Shown one piece after another: positions 11,694 to 22,099 of a stretch of DNA of 64,000 nt. The stretch lies in NCBI GenBank assembly GCA_029931535.1, contig JAQPZY010001626.1:4335501-4399500 (forward strand), read 5' to 3'. The DNA comes from Margaritifera margaritifera (lineage: Eukaryota > Mollusca > Bivalvia > Unionida > Margaritiferidae). Below the pieces are notes generated by a model that saw only the letters and a program-made list of their open reading frames with translations, searched no databases and was not told the DNA's origin. Each line of letters opens with the position of its first letter. Positions within the stretch are counted from its first letter, which is position 1. Both the position numbers and the translations under genes were made by a program.

Positions 11694-11838
11694 CATGTTT
11701 GATTTTCTAGTGTCAACATGTTCGATTTTCTAGTGTCAATATGTTTGATTTTCTAGTGTCAATATGTTTGATCTTCTAGTCTCAATATGTTCGATTTTCT
11801 AGTGTCAATATGTTCGATTTTCTAGTGTCAATATGTTT
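11694..11838. repeat. 23-bp minisatellite, about 6 copies
   Basis: Six units of TGTTCGATTTTCTAGTGTCA plus ATA, with T/C variation at the fifth base. The array ends just before dispersed repeat R1 copy 2. Confidence 0.95.
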
Positions 11839-11875
11839 AGCCAAATGTAAATAGGTAAAAGCAAAAAGTTTTCAG

Positions 11876-12165
11876 CTTTTGTTCGAGGATATATTAGTAT
11901 TAGACTCTCTGATTTTGGTTTCAGTAACAACACATTATGTAAATATATATTTTGTTTACGTTTCTTATGTTTGTAATTGTTATTTGTTTGTGTCGTCTGC
12001 ATTGAAAAAGGGATCGGTAGATCTCGAAAGCGCTTGGCCATTTTCTTTGACTTACGGCACCGTGCTCGGTCATGTTTGTTTCCTCCATAATATTTCCTTG
12101 ACAGAAACGATCTCTCAAAGAATCGGTGCATTTGGAAAGATTGTTTGTCTGTTGGTTTGGAGTTT
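11876..12165 (+). repeat. Dispersed repeat family R1, copy 2 (longest)
   Basis: This copy aligns with 13409-13604 from its left end (GGATATATTAGTATTAGA, then TTTGATTTTAGCTTCA-like sequence) through the GAAAAAGGGATC-loop-GATCTCGAAAGCGCTTGG core. It aligns with copy 1 (7386-7545) from the core through ACGATCTCTCAAAGA. It therefore bridges the two partial copies and defines one element of at least 290 bp. The core is a 6-bp hairpin followed by CGAAAGCGCTTGG. ORFs crossing it on both strands are not conserved between copies, so it is probably non-coding. Confidence 0.75.
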
Positions 12166-12900
12166 TACATCCGTGTGAAGTTCAATGCGTGCTCTTATCC
12201 ATCTGCCACCCAATGCATTGCATTCAACATATCCCCTTTAGCCATGTACTAAGGTGAGAAGGATATGCTTTGACGAAGAGACATTAAAAAAGATCTGAAA
12301 ACATTGTCTCCATGCCTAGCCTAGCGGAACGATGACACAAAAATTGTGGATGATGCCATATCACAAAGGTGTAAATGGAAAATCAGGTGGATCTTTTACA
12401 GCGGAAGACAAGGGAAAATATTGAAAATATCCCATCACGCCTTTCCATCCAGATTGCCTTCCAGTAGGCACAATCATTGAGCAACGGTACTGGTCAACCA
12501 CCGAAGCATCCGAAATCGTAAAAATATATTTCCAAATAAACCAGTCATAGGATACCGCTGACCAAAACATCTGAGAAACATCCTCGTAAGAGCTAAACAA
12601 AAATCCCTCACAAACCAAACTACGAATGGTTCCTCTGAAAGATGCAAGATACGCCAAAAAATGATCAAAACTATTGATTTCTCCAGTAACGGGCGAACAA
12701 CTCAGTATTCATAGCAGCACCATCATATGGATTCTCCGCCTCAGATCTCTCATACCAGGTGGCTTGAATCAAGAATAGAATTTGTTTGGAAGGATTTACC
12801 TTCCCGTGGTGTTGTGCAATTCTTGGTTTTTACATGTTTGGAACTTCGCTTTTAACTTGCATCATATAGCTATTATTGTGCTGAGGTGGCGTTAATCACT
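12166..12900. other. No gene assigned
   Basis: Moderate-GC sequence with a 98-codon minus-strand ORF (12361-12657) and coding-like stretches in plus frames as well. No known domain was recognised and no splice sites frame it convincingly. It may be an old element lying next to dispersed repeat R1. Confidence 0.4.
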
Positions 12901-12904
12901 AATA

Positions 12905-12976
12905 CACATACATACATACATACATACATACATACATACATACATACATACATACATACATACATACATACATACA

Positions 12977-13006
<30 letters not shown>
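12905..13006. repeat. (CATA)n microsatellite
   Basis: About 25 perfect CATA units. An ORF reading YIHTYIHT across it is not a gene. Confidence 0.98.
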
Positions 13007-13011
<5 letters not shown>

Positions 13012-13408
13012 CAGCTCATTATTAATTTTGGAAGCTCGTTAGAAACCCATTTCTTTCTTCTTGTTTACATTTGTTTTGAAGGGTTTACATTCCTGGGGTG
13101 TTCTTGTTATTTACGTTTGGAACTTTACTCTTACGGTCAATTATTATGTTGTATAGCAGTTTTACAACAATATGTACATCTCATTATTAATTTTGGAAGC
13201 ACGCCATCTTTACTTTTTGGATTATAACTGTAAAGTAGATGTTATACGAGACAAAGGTTTTGGTAGCTGTACATCAGCATAATTGTCCTAACCTGTTGCG
13301 TTTCTTTTGCTTCAGTCATTTTAACAGGTCAAGTTAAACGCAAAAGAGTTTTCTTGCCAAATTTAAAATACATTATTTGCCAAACTGTCAGTAGTTCAAA
13401 GTATAGTT

Positions 13409-13604
13409 TTCTGATTATTTAGGAGATATTAGTACTAGATTCTTTGATTTTAGCTTCATTAACAAAACAGTATGTCAATAGACATTTTGTTTACGTGTTT
13501 GTGCTAGTAAATGTTATTTGTTTTTGTCTTCCGCCATGAAAAATGGATTCGTAGATCTCAAAAGGCGCTTGGCCAGTATCTTCGACATATTGCCACGTGC
13601 TTTG
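13409..13604 (+). repeat. Dispersed repeat family R1, copy 3
   Basis: Matches 11876-12070 (GGAGATATTAGTACTAGA, TTTGATTTTAGCTTCA, then GAAAAATGGATT, a four-base loop, GATCTC and GGCGCTTGGCCA). The match stops at the (TA)n tract starting at 13605. Confidence 0.75.
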
Positions 13605-13729
<125 letters not shown>

Positions 13730-13734
13730 CACAA

Positions 13735-13835
13735 AAGTCCGAAACGGATCGGTTGCAAAACAGTTTCTGAGTTTCCAACGTTTCGAGCTAATTAAACTCT
13801 TCCTTAGGGGAAGACACAACTTACATACACGTAAG
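13735..13835 (-). repeat. Hairpin-CGAAACGTTGG motif, mobile-element terminal motif
   Basis: Read on the minus strand: CTAAGGAAGAGTT, loop TAATT, AGCTCGAAACGTTGGAAAC. AGAGTT-type and AGCTC arms pair across the loop. The arrangement (purine-rich CTxAxGA box, short hairpin, CGAAAC) resembles the core of hammerhead ribozymes, which Penelope-like elements are known to carry. The CTGATGA box, however, is altered at two positions here, so ribozyme activity is unlikely. A dispersed-element end motif is the safer call. Confidence 0.4.
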
Positions 13836-14236
13836 AAGCATTTAACACGAAAGCCGAGAGAAATCTTAAACTATTTACAAGTTTCATTGGCAAGTGAAAG
13901 CTATATAAGAAGATTTATAATAGAATGATACAAAAAAAAAAAACGTGTAAACTACATGTCTGTTTTGTATTCAGGTCAGAATAGCAAAAGTTTATAAAGA
14001 AAGAGGCAAAGATCGGGTGATCCACGTTTTTGCTTGTTTGCCGCACGGAGAACCAAATTGTTCTGGCCTAATTCAAGGCAAACGACGAAGAACAGAAACC
14101 ATGCATTGCAAAAACAATGCTTTCTGACACCAAATATTACAATACGTATAAAAATATGATATCCCAGTAAAGTTATGTGTGGAGAAGGTAGTAAAGTAAA
14201 TGTGTCTCGAGAATGTTGTAAGAGGATACTGAAACG

Positions 14237-14237
<1 letters not shown>

Positions 14238-14280
<43 letters not shown>
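14238..14280. repeat. (TAA)n microsatellite
   Basis: About 14 ATA/TAA units, translated as poly-N or poly-L/poly-Y in spurious ORFs on both strands. Confidence 0.97.
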
Positions 14281-14282
<2 letters not shown>

Positions 14283-14289
14283 TCATGCA

Positions 14290-16099
14290 AAGACTTAAGG
14301 AATATTTACATGAGTAGAAAATTATCGCAAGAATTTGTGTCGGGTCATAAACTGATGCTTGACTAATATATTGACAAGACTGCAATGGGAGGGTTAGATA
14401 TTTTCCTTCTCAATACAAGGATTGGATATACCATTCAACTAGGAGAAGACGAGCACTGAGTATTAGAAATAGAGTAGTCAATTAGTGACACGTGTTCCAG
14501 AAGGTGGCAACGTATAACACAGCCAATCTGTCTTTTTAGGGTCGACGAATGTATCGAATCCAAATTATTTTGTGGATGCTTATATTTGGTGAAAGAATGT
14601 TGATATACTTGCTATAAATTTTAACACGTATGACCTGAGTTCTCTTTTGTGCGTTTGTGTTGTCTGGTCCGTGCCTCACATCTTAGCTAAGTGACTCGTG
14701 TCGTATTGACTGGCTCACAGATGTCCTGTATCAATGTTAATGCGGGTTTAACCCAGCCCCCGCATAACACAAATTCAATTTGGCGTAATTTTTTACATAT
14801 ACATTTGCTTTTGGCCGCTCTGTGAGGCCTCCAAAGCGGAGAGCTGGAATTGTTATTGACAATCACATTTAGACTATTGCAGTGTTAAGCAAACATTATT
14901 CGCGGTATTATGTGGAATCTATACTTAAGTCAGCCTTACCACGAACCAACACAGCGCTTTCCTGAAACGAATTTGCATAGAAAGAGCATGGCGTCTTCCA
15001 AATACTCCCAGAGAGACAATATGAAACGAATCGTAGATATCTTGTACCGCGTTTCCTGCGGAAATCATATCACTTCGGCATTTGTCGAACATGTCCGATT
15101 CAGTAGTGTCTCTAGAATCCAGTGAGATCCACCATCTTATATTTCTTCAGTCACGATTGCTTCTTGTGGCTGGCCGACGTATTAACTTCTGTCGATCAGA
15201 ACCCCGCCCGATTCACACCTCGCAGGTGCATCTGCCACTCGTCGAAACTATTTCTTCAAACATCACATGTAGGTAGATAAAACCCACCTCAATATAATCG
15301 TGCCCGTTTGGATGAAGTATATCTTTACACAGGAAGAAATCCCTCTTCAACCAGCGAGATGTGCATTTTCAAATTGTGCGCCATCATTCTCTGAGAAAAA
15401 GGTAAATCACTCTACTTTGTATCAAAATTTGCACAGCATGGGCAGACAGCATTCCAAAAGAAAATCCGTGCCGTCACAAGTGACACACGTAGGAATAAAT
15501 TAAAATACATATATTGCATAGAAGTATCACATAGGAGGAGACAAAACTATTTTTTGTTTGTTTAAGACATATTTTAAAAAAATTTAAAGAGTGTTTGCTG
15601 TTGGTCTGACTGCTTGAGAATACACCATTTCTCACATTGCTATTTTTAAGGAAAATCATAGGATTTAGATTAAGTAAAGCTTGAATATATCACTATATTT
15701 GTGTTGCTTTTTTATCATTTAAATTTCTGACATTAGAAAAATATCTTCTTTCGTTTGATAATATTTCCCAATTTGAACTGACTATTGCTATCTTTTTAAA
15801 AAAAACTTATATTCTTACAATAACAAGAAAGTGATTTTACTTATATGTAATGATTGTTGCAATACACACCTAAAATGTATATTACATTGGGGAAACGTTG
15901 TTTGTGTTTTGCAATAGGAATTCATTGCTTCGTGTAGAAACAAATAGATTGCCCCGAAAGACTGACGCTCTACTTGGCGAACAATATTTGTAGAAATTCG
16001 TGAGAAGTCCGTTTCTTCTTTCCATTTATTCCTTTTAGCAAGCGAGTACTTAAACCTTCTCTGATATACTTGAGAAATTCTAACATACCATATTTTATA
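14290..16099. other. No gene assigned
   Basis: Mixed-composition sequence (for example 14900-15300 is richer in GC) without a recognised exon or element. Weak resemblance of plus frames at 15870-16080 to the tail of a Penelope element was considered and not accepted. Confidence 0.4.
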
Positions 16100-16148
16100 A
16101 GAAAACTTTTTATTTTTTGGCGAGGAATCCGAAGACCTTATATGCGAG

Positions 16149-16580
16149 TTGCACCATGCTCACAACATCAAGTCCGGCAGTTTGGTCTGTCGTAACAGTA
16201 TCGAGGGTAACTTCTCCGTCCAGGTAGGCAAAGCGTTTGTCCGAGTTAGGTGCTTTCTGCCTGGTGATATTGTGAGTAACCAGCCAAACGACCGCAAGAG
16301 ATGGACCGAGAAGCGCTACCATCAGACTATGTATTGGGTTGAAAAGTTATTAAACGAAGTGACTCCCCGGAATGCGCTCCCACTCCACAGCAAAGACGTG
16401 CTTGCCCTCTTTGACTACTACCACAGCTGTCCGCACTATGGGATGATTGTTCCCCATGAACAGCTATCTGCTCAAGAGCACGACATCAAGGTCATTGGCA
16501 TCGACGTCGTCTGCGTCCATACCCACATGATGGACACTCTGCCGTCCTTGCCTATGATATCAAAATTTGACTATATGTAA
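16149..16580 (+). pseudogene. Unassigned viral-element protein fragment A
   Basis: A 143-codon frame with balanced amino-acid use rather than the poly-I/F/K typical of the flanks. The ATG at 16149 may not be the true start; the coding-like part begins near 16200. It contains a DYYHSCPHYGMIVPHEQL stretch and a run of His/Asp residues, but I recognise no domain. It stands upstream of fragment B on the same strand inside the Polinton-like island. The minus-strand frame at 16110-16322 covers the same DNA and is less convincing. Confidence 0.45.
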
Positions 16581-16751
16581 AAACCCAGCGGAGGTCCAAT
16601 ATGGCCTGTCCACTTTTACCTGGTAAAGGTAGCAAAAACAGATTCCATACTTTTCCCGCAAAGCACGACTTTGTCTCAGTACGGTCCTCGTATACGCCAA
16701 GGAGAAGGGGATTGGCTTTACAACTCTTAGAGAGCTCGTACCATAAAAGCA

Positions 16752-17400
16752 GTGTCCCACGATGCAACTAAGGTTCAGCCCCAGATATATGCTAGCACTG
16801 AGGCCGGCGACGACGATGAAAAGGTCGTAGCTCACCTCGTCTACGGACTTGCTGGCAGGCGCCAAAACAAGGCAGCCTGGGAGGAACTCTACCAAGACAA
16901 GAAAGAGGCACTGGCCTACAGCAACGACCGTCTGTGCACCGAGCTGGAACCCAGCGTGCACCTAGTTATTAACCAAGTACAAAGAGAACTCAGGGGGATA
17001 CTGGCCAGCAGCACCCTATTTCACAACGGCGTGTGCATTCTGCATCACAAGATTGCCGGCTTACTAGGTGACACTGTAGTTACGGTGCATAAGATTGTGT
17101 TTACACAACCCTGTCAGAACAGGAGACCCGTCAATGGCTGGAAGAGACAGGCTGCACGAGGTGGGGCACCTTTGTATCGACTGCAATTCCTGTTTGCCAG
17201 AACGTCTACTAGAACACAAGGATCTGGTTGTGGTTTTACACCAGCGAATGTCTTCCATTGAAAACCAGCAGCAACTCCCCATGACCGACGAATGGGACGA
17301 AAAGGAGGCTGCAAGACTTATAGATGCAGACGCACATCGGAAGTGCATCGTGAAGGAAATAGACGACTATATGGCAGAGCTACTAGCTAATAAATATTAA
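16752..17400 (+). pseudogene. Unassigned viral-element protein B (frameshifted)
   Basis: The first frame (16752 to about 17100) is rich in charged helical sequence (DDDEKVVAHLVYGLAGRRQN, DKKEALAYSNDRLCTELEP). It passes near 17100 into a second frame that ends at TAA 17400 with CIDCNSCLPERLLEHKDLVV and an acidic C-terminus (MTDEWDEKEAARLID). The CxxC-x2-C pattern could be part of a metal site, but no partner cysteines are clear. The stop is ten bases before the helicase ATG. Function is unknown; it could be one shifted gene or two overlapping ones. Confidence 0.5.
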
Positions 17401-17409
17401 ACTGAGGCC

Positions 17410-18446
17410 ATGATAGCCGAGCTTTACAGTGCACTCGTGCGAGCTGACGCACCACGACCACCAAAGTCCGGCCTGCATTTGGTTGTCACAGTCGTTCCCG
17501 GGACAGGTAAAAGTAGCCTTGCCCATCGCTGGGCCTACACAGCATCAAAAGAAAGGCTACTCGCAGTGCCCCAATCGATTCCAACAGTAGCGAGCTAGCC
17601 GAGCAAGGCTTTGACGCGGTTACGCTGCACATGCTGTTGGGTCGACGTTCCGCGAGCGCAGAAGACGACGTTACCATCACTCCCTAAGATGTCAGCGCTA
17701 TGACGCCATTTTCGTTGACGAAGTCTACCTCTAGACCACACCAGATCAAGTGGCTGGCTGACTTTGTCCACAAATACAAGGACACGCACGTCATCGTTGC
17801 CACGAGCAGGTGCTTGACGTTAATATCGACCAATACTATTCTGAGGTCCTCGTTCAGGTTTTCCCACGCCACGTTCTCCTTCGGGACCCTAAACGCTGCA
17901 CAGAAGAAGACCGTCTGCGAATTTTGGCGCTTTACAATGACCTTCAACAACTGACGTGGAACGAGCTGCAGCAAGAGCGAGAGCGAGACGCTTACTTTGT
18001 CTCTCATATAGTATTTACCAATGACTGCGTGGTCCGCGTGAACGCCTGGATGCAGGATATTCGGCAGCGGGAACAACAAACAGACGAATGGCAGGTAAGA
18101 GACCATGTGGTCAGCCGCACGTATGCCCTGGTGGCTGGCAAGACGAAGATCAATTCGAATGCCGAGAACTCTGTGTAGGAGGTCAGTTAAACCCATCCTA
18201 CCATCCAGGGTCGAGATGGTGTGAAACGGACGTTGGCGCAAAACAGCGCCCGCAAACCCCTTCGTAGGCCATGGTGTCGTGCATGCCACTCAGTGAAGGG
18301 ACAGACCGTCGGTAACTTAGCTCTACATCCACGACGCTAATAGCCGTCTAGTCCCGAGTCGATGACTCTGAACCGCAATTGCTCAGTGCTGCATACTGGA
18401 GATCGTATTAGTCAAGCGCAAAGATCCCATGCGCTTCTCCCGCTAG
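17410..18446 (+). pseudogene. Superfamily 1 DNA helicase (degenerate)
   Basis: The frame opens at ATG 17410. SF1 motifs appear in order but in different frames. A Walker A VVPGTGKSS is at 17491-17517. It is followed by ELAEQGFDAVTLHMLLG (17590-17640), the typical SF1 TLH.LLG block, and the Walker B YDAIFVDEVYL at 17699-17731 with a following Trp. Motif III (HVIVATSR) appears near 17787-17810. HSVKGQTVGN (motif V region) is at about 18274-18305, and TAIAQC (motif VI, cf. TA.TR) is at 18372-18389. It stops at TAG 18444-18446. At least three frameshifts and several stops disable it. The enzyme would unwind DNA during replication of the element. SF1 helicases of Pif1-like type occur in some large viruses and some Polinton-related elements; the exact family is not resolved. 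Confidence 0.7.
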
Positions 18447-18449
18447 GTC

Positions 18450-18761
18450 ATGGAGAAGCGCATCCTAGGGCACAATATCGTCGTCGACGCTGCTGATCGC
18501 CGTATGACAGTGCTATATCTGAGGACGGGTCGAAACGAAGGGAGAGCAGGCTTGCGGAAAGCAATACGTCAACGTCGACTGGGCCTGCCAGAAGGTGGTC
18601 GCCCAGGCTACAAATGCGCTACCTGCCCGGAGCCACTAGACAAGAACTCGATCGCATTGATAACGCTTGCGCACAGTCAAGACAGCTGCGCAAGTGCGAG
18701 AGCGGGTGCTTGCACGAGTTGAAGAGGACAGCGTCTTTGACATAGACGACATTTACGATTA
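18450..18761 (+). pseudogene. Small CxxC protein of the element, unassigned
   Basis: The ATG at 18450 lies three bases after the helicase stop. The frame from this ATG has a GYKCATCPEPLDK segment (single CxxC) and stops at 18720. An alternative frame stays open to 18761 and reads TVKTAAQVRERVLARVEED then DIDDIYD before the stop, which looks more like a real C-terminus. The true product is therefore probably frameshifted. No family recognised. Confidence 0.4.
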
Positions 18762-18762
18762 G

Positions 18763-19200
18763 CATGGTGGAAGGTACTCTTTGCAAATAGGGACAAGAAC
18801 ACGGCTTCACAACAAGGAACGCAGCGGGCCGTAAAGCCGAAATATTTCGTGCCCACTGGGAGTCATCCTGGTACATGCCAAGCTAACATAATGTGCTTCA
18901 ATAAGCAGAGCTGACTGAAACACGGAGACAAGAGCGTTATCCCAACAATCGATTCCAACAGTCGCGGTCTCTACGCAAGGTATGGATAGACAGAGGAACT
19001 GAGTTAACTTCCCGCCCCTTTGAGGCCCTGATGAAAGCCAACGGCTAAGGAACCACGGCCCACTCTCGCGGATTGACTGCTTCCACCTCACTGTGCGAAT
19101 CATGCTCGAGCGCTGGTTCTTAGCCACCTGCAAAAACATCTAGTCGGACGCCCTCCACCAAATCATTGAGGTGTATTACGGCCCAGGCACTGAGGCATCG
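18763..19200 (+). pseudogene. Retroviral-type (Polinton) integrase remnant
   Basis: KVWIDRGTELTSRPFEALM (18977-19033) matches the second catalytic block of rve-fold integrases (vD.G.EF....f...l...). It is followed, in shifted frames, by THSRG-like sequence, a ME-R-WFLATCKN segment (about 19102-19138) and ALHQIIEVYYG (19148-19180), which fits the ...Y...L..iv..YN.. region after the catalytic Glu. In the family the enzyme inserts element DNA into the host chromosome. The N-terminal half with the first Asp was not identified and the catalytic Glu is not securely placed. It lies between the helicase and the packaging ATPase, as expected for a Polinton-like cluster. Confidence 0.55.
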
Positions 19201-19600
19201 CAAAGTTGGCTCTAAAGACATGAAACGGATTCGATCGTACGACCGGGCACGTGCAATGCTTGTGGCTTCTCGTGTTGACAGAGGCCCCTTAGCTCGCTTG
19301 CAGCCCGAACAAAACATAGTACGGTACGTAACAAGCGGGTTTGGCTTAAGCTTTGTGCCAGAGTCAGTCAGCGCGCGGCATACGGTACAGGCACAATCGA
19401 CCCGCACAAGGGCGGTGAGGCTACAAGAACAAAGCTGGCGTCAGGTTCAGCGAAAAAGGGCCTGCGAAGGATTGACGCCTCTCAAACCTTGTCCACAACA
19501 TTTGCATCTGTCGTTAGTTCCGCCGACGCTTCCGACTCACAAAACATATTGTTTGGTCCCTCACTATCATGTCCCACGTGCCATATGCCTTTGATCAGGG
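19201..19600 (+). pseudogene. Decayed coding region between integrase and ATPase
   Basis: Frames remain open for over 100 codons (for example 19166-19594) and use viral-like codon composition. One frame ends in SCPTCHMPLI near 19590. It may be the C-terminal, DNA-binding part of the integrase plus a small gene, but no domain could be recognised. Confidence 0.35.
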
Positions 19601-19612
19601 TTCTTTCTGTTC

Positions 19613-20425
19613 TTGGAGTCCTGCGGGATGCTTGAGACAGACTGTTTGCACAGAAATGGCATACGTCCACCACCAGTGTGGCGCCCATGCCGCCCATTAG
19701 GAGAATACTGGCCATCATTGGCTTTCAGCCACAAAGAAACCCCAAAAGTCGCGCACCACTGGGTCCTGCCGTTTGACCGCATCCGGGTGCTGCTTATCAA
19801 TACCTCTGGCTATGGAAAGACGCAGCTGCTGCTAAACCTCCTGACGCGCTGGATGGAGTGGAACAGAGTCTACGTGGTTGCGCCAAGCGCGGATAACCAG
19901 AAATGCTACCGCATTGTGCGGCAAATCAACAACACCGCCCTTTTCGAACAGGTCAAGTTGCTGATAGAGGCCACGGGTGAAAAGCCAAGAGACGAAAGAG
20001 TCTTCATCATTGAGGACCACATAACGTTTATCTCCAGCGTCGAAGAGACTCTAGGCGCTGGAGACCTGGACCACAACCAATACATCATCATTGTCCGTGA
20101 CGACTTGATGTTCGAGGTACAAAAGAACCCTACGCGTCTCTTCAGCCGGGCGGCACAAAAACGTCGACGTGTTGTACTTGGTTCAGCGCTACACCCAGAT
20201 AACAAAGGTAATTCGCGACAACGCAAATATAGTGGTCCTCTACCGTTTGACTGACGTCCATGGCCTGCGGAACGTGCACACCACATGGTATGCCGCCCAA
20301 ATGGACTGGCACAAATTTCGTCACCTCTTTTACGAGGCAACGTTCATATTCCACAGCTTCGTACTATAGACCTAACCAACAGAAGCCCAGTACAGTTTCG
20401 GGCTGGCCTTGATAAGGCGTGGTGT
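19613..20425 (+). pseudogene. A32-like (FtsK/HerA-type) DNA-packaging ATPase, frameshifted
   Basis: The main frame has a Walker A of the form NTSGYGKT (19799-19822) followed by LLLNLLTRW. The Walker B is YIIIVRDDLMFE (about 20081-20116), with two acidic residues after the hydrophobic strand. Then come TRLFSRA and, after a frameshift near 20160, LYLVQRYTQITKVIRDNANI (20172-20231), the Gln-containing sensor block of the family. The C-terminal part LTDVHGLRNV and FHSF continues to about 20369, and IDLTNRSPVQFRAG follows in a third frame. The expected GPSGSGKT P-loop has Asn-Thr and Tyr substitutions. In viruses of this group the protein pumps DNA into capsids. Its presence marks the island as virus-derived rather than a simple transposon. 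Confidence 0.82.
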
Positions 20426-20436
20426 TGGGTAAAATT

Positions 20437-20705
20437 GAAGTCTTGCAATGTCTTGAATTACTTGTAAAGACATTGGAAATATATTCAAAGATTGCGCCAT
20501 TTACCAAAGTGTCAAGCGCGAACGACAAAATACGAATACTGGACGAGTCCGTGGCCCGGCACAAGGCATAAACTTGGGTTGTAATTGACGAAGTGACAAA
20601 CAACGAACAAATAGCCCGAAGAAGAGCCAATGATTACCTCGTTGATAAAACTTCGGTGGGTGAGGGGGCGGCTGTCTGTCTATTGTCCACTCGCGAAAAG
20701 TAAAC
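20437..20705 (+). pseudogene. Small helical protein remnant after the ATPase
   Basis: One plus frame reads LELLVKTLEIYSKIAP, SANDKIRILDESVARHKA, a stop, then VVIDEVTNNEQIARRRANDY and ends at about 20703. The charged, helical composition matches the other island genes and not the AT-rich flank. No family was recognised. Composition changes to the AT-rich background right after it. Confidence 0.4.
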
Positions 20706-20718
20706 TGAGACTACGCAT

Positions 20719-21025
20719 ATGTTTATTATTTCTCTTTTAGGTCAGATCGACACTTTTTTCATCTTAGATAATCTACATATTATATCAAGCCTCAAACTCC
20801 ATGTCGATATAACTGTGCTTTTAGGAGTAGCAATAACAAGATTTTCCAGATGGCCGCTGTTGCACCGATTTTTGAACTCCGAAGGTCACCATTTCATAAG
20901 GACCAACTAGACCACAGGATGAATGTGTGTATAAAGTTGCATGACAATCCTTTTAGTAGTTTACGAGGAGCAGCGATAGCAAACTTGTGCAAACGGACGG
21001 ACGAAAGATGAACAACTAGCCATAG
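20719..21025 (+). repeat. Dispersed repeat R2 (GGACGGACGAA tail), copy 1
   Basis: The sequence ends in CAAACGGACGGACGAA, a tail common to a dispersed repeat of mollusc genomes. A similar tail (GGACAGACGGACGAA) ends the segment at 30719-30950. It starts immediately after the Polinton-like island. Classification rests on general familiarity with such repeats and on the two copies here. Confidence 0.45.
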
Positions 21026-21570
21026 CATAAGCTTTTTTGATATTTGATAAGTAGAAGTTAATAAAATTGGATACGTTAAATTAGATTTATGGGACGAACT
21101 ATTTCTTTCATAAAAATATAGTTACCAATTAGGTCTGTGGGCAAATCACACACAAGCACACACATCTCTCTCTTAAATATAATATGCAAATGTTTATGGT
21201 AAACTTAACATCATGACGTAATAGAGCGAATTTTTAGAAACAGATAGTGCTATTCTCCCTCTCCCAATTCTAAATTATAAAAGTTCATCTAGAGAAATAA
21301 ATCTTCACATTTCACTTATAATAAGAATGTCTTCACCCATGATATCACCATCAAATAAAAAACGATGTTACTTGTGGAAGGCATGCTGCTTTTGTACAGG
21401 TGCAGATAGATGTCGCAATTCAAATGAAAAAGGTGGGTGAAAGTTACTTTATCTATTTCACTAGTAAAGATTTTCAAATAATAACAATGACAACGCTAAT
21501 TTTGATAATTTATTTTTTATTTTTATTTTTTAAAGTTACTTTGTGTATAGAAATAATTTTGTTTGCTGTT

Positions 21571-21573
<3 letters not shown>

Positions 21574-21644
<71 letters not shown>
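21574..21644. repeat. (TA)n microsatellite
   Basis: About 35 TA units. An ORF reading YIYIYI across it is not a gene. Confidence 0.97.
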
Positions 21645-21646
<2 letters not shown>

Positions 21647-21976
21647 TTAGCAAACTAGTTCGTGGTGTAAATTTGGCTGATAGGATATGGTTTCAAATTT
21701 AATATTCTTATTTCCATGTTCCAATATTGTGCCTACAACATCAAAGTAATAAATGATCATAACTTCATTATTATCAGGGAAAAACGTTAATATTCTAATT
21801 GCTGGAGAGATATCATTGGCTTCTCAAATTTACCACGCAAAGACAAATCAAATGTTATGAAAAGGAAAGGTAATCTGATCATTTGAAAATTAGGCGATAG
21901 TTTCCAAAGATCATGACCCAGGTTCATTTTCTCATATGAACAAGTCATATAACTCAACATCCTGCTCAATAAAAAG

Positions 21977-22090
21977 TATGTATGTATGTATGTATGTATG
22001 TATGTATGTATGTATGTATGTATGTATGTATGTATGTATGTATGAACACACATAGATCGATATAGAGATAAAGAGAGAGAGAGAGAGAGT
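21977..22090. repeat. (TATG)n and (GA)n microsatellites
   Basis: About 17 TATG units (21977-22043), then after 28 bases a GA run at 22072-22090. Confidence 0.96.
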
Positions 22091-22099
22091 AACCATTAT

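Larger units (their letters stand above)
16100..20705 (+). mobile_element. Polinton/Maverick-like (adintovirus-like) element fossil, island 1
   Basis: A sharp compositional island (about half GC) carries tightly packed plus-strand genes with a few bases between stops and starts (17400/17410, 18446/18450). Helicase, integrase and packaging ATPase remnants in one block are characteristic of the Polinton/adintovirus group of integrating double-stranded DNA viruses. No protein-primed DNA polymerase, protease or capsid gene is seen in this block, and no terminal inverted repeat or 6-bp target duplication was found. Every gene has frameshifts or stops, so the element is an inactive fossil. The boundary positions are judged by base composition and are approximate. 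Confidence 0.75.

Noticed and set aside
15870..16090. Possible GIY-YIG endonuclease tail of a Penelope element (YIGET-like reading near 15880)
   Set aside because: Only a few residues match, frames break repeatedly and the key downstream residues are not seen.
16560..16961. 133-codon minus-strand ORF in island 1
   Set aside because: Opposite strand of fragment B, whose charged helical composition and continuity with neighbouring plus-strand genes are more convincing.
17684..18289. 201-codon minus-strand ORF, the longest non-repeat ORF of the window
   Set aside because: It is the shadow of the SF1 helicase; the plus strand carries the recognisable helicase motifs over the same DNA.
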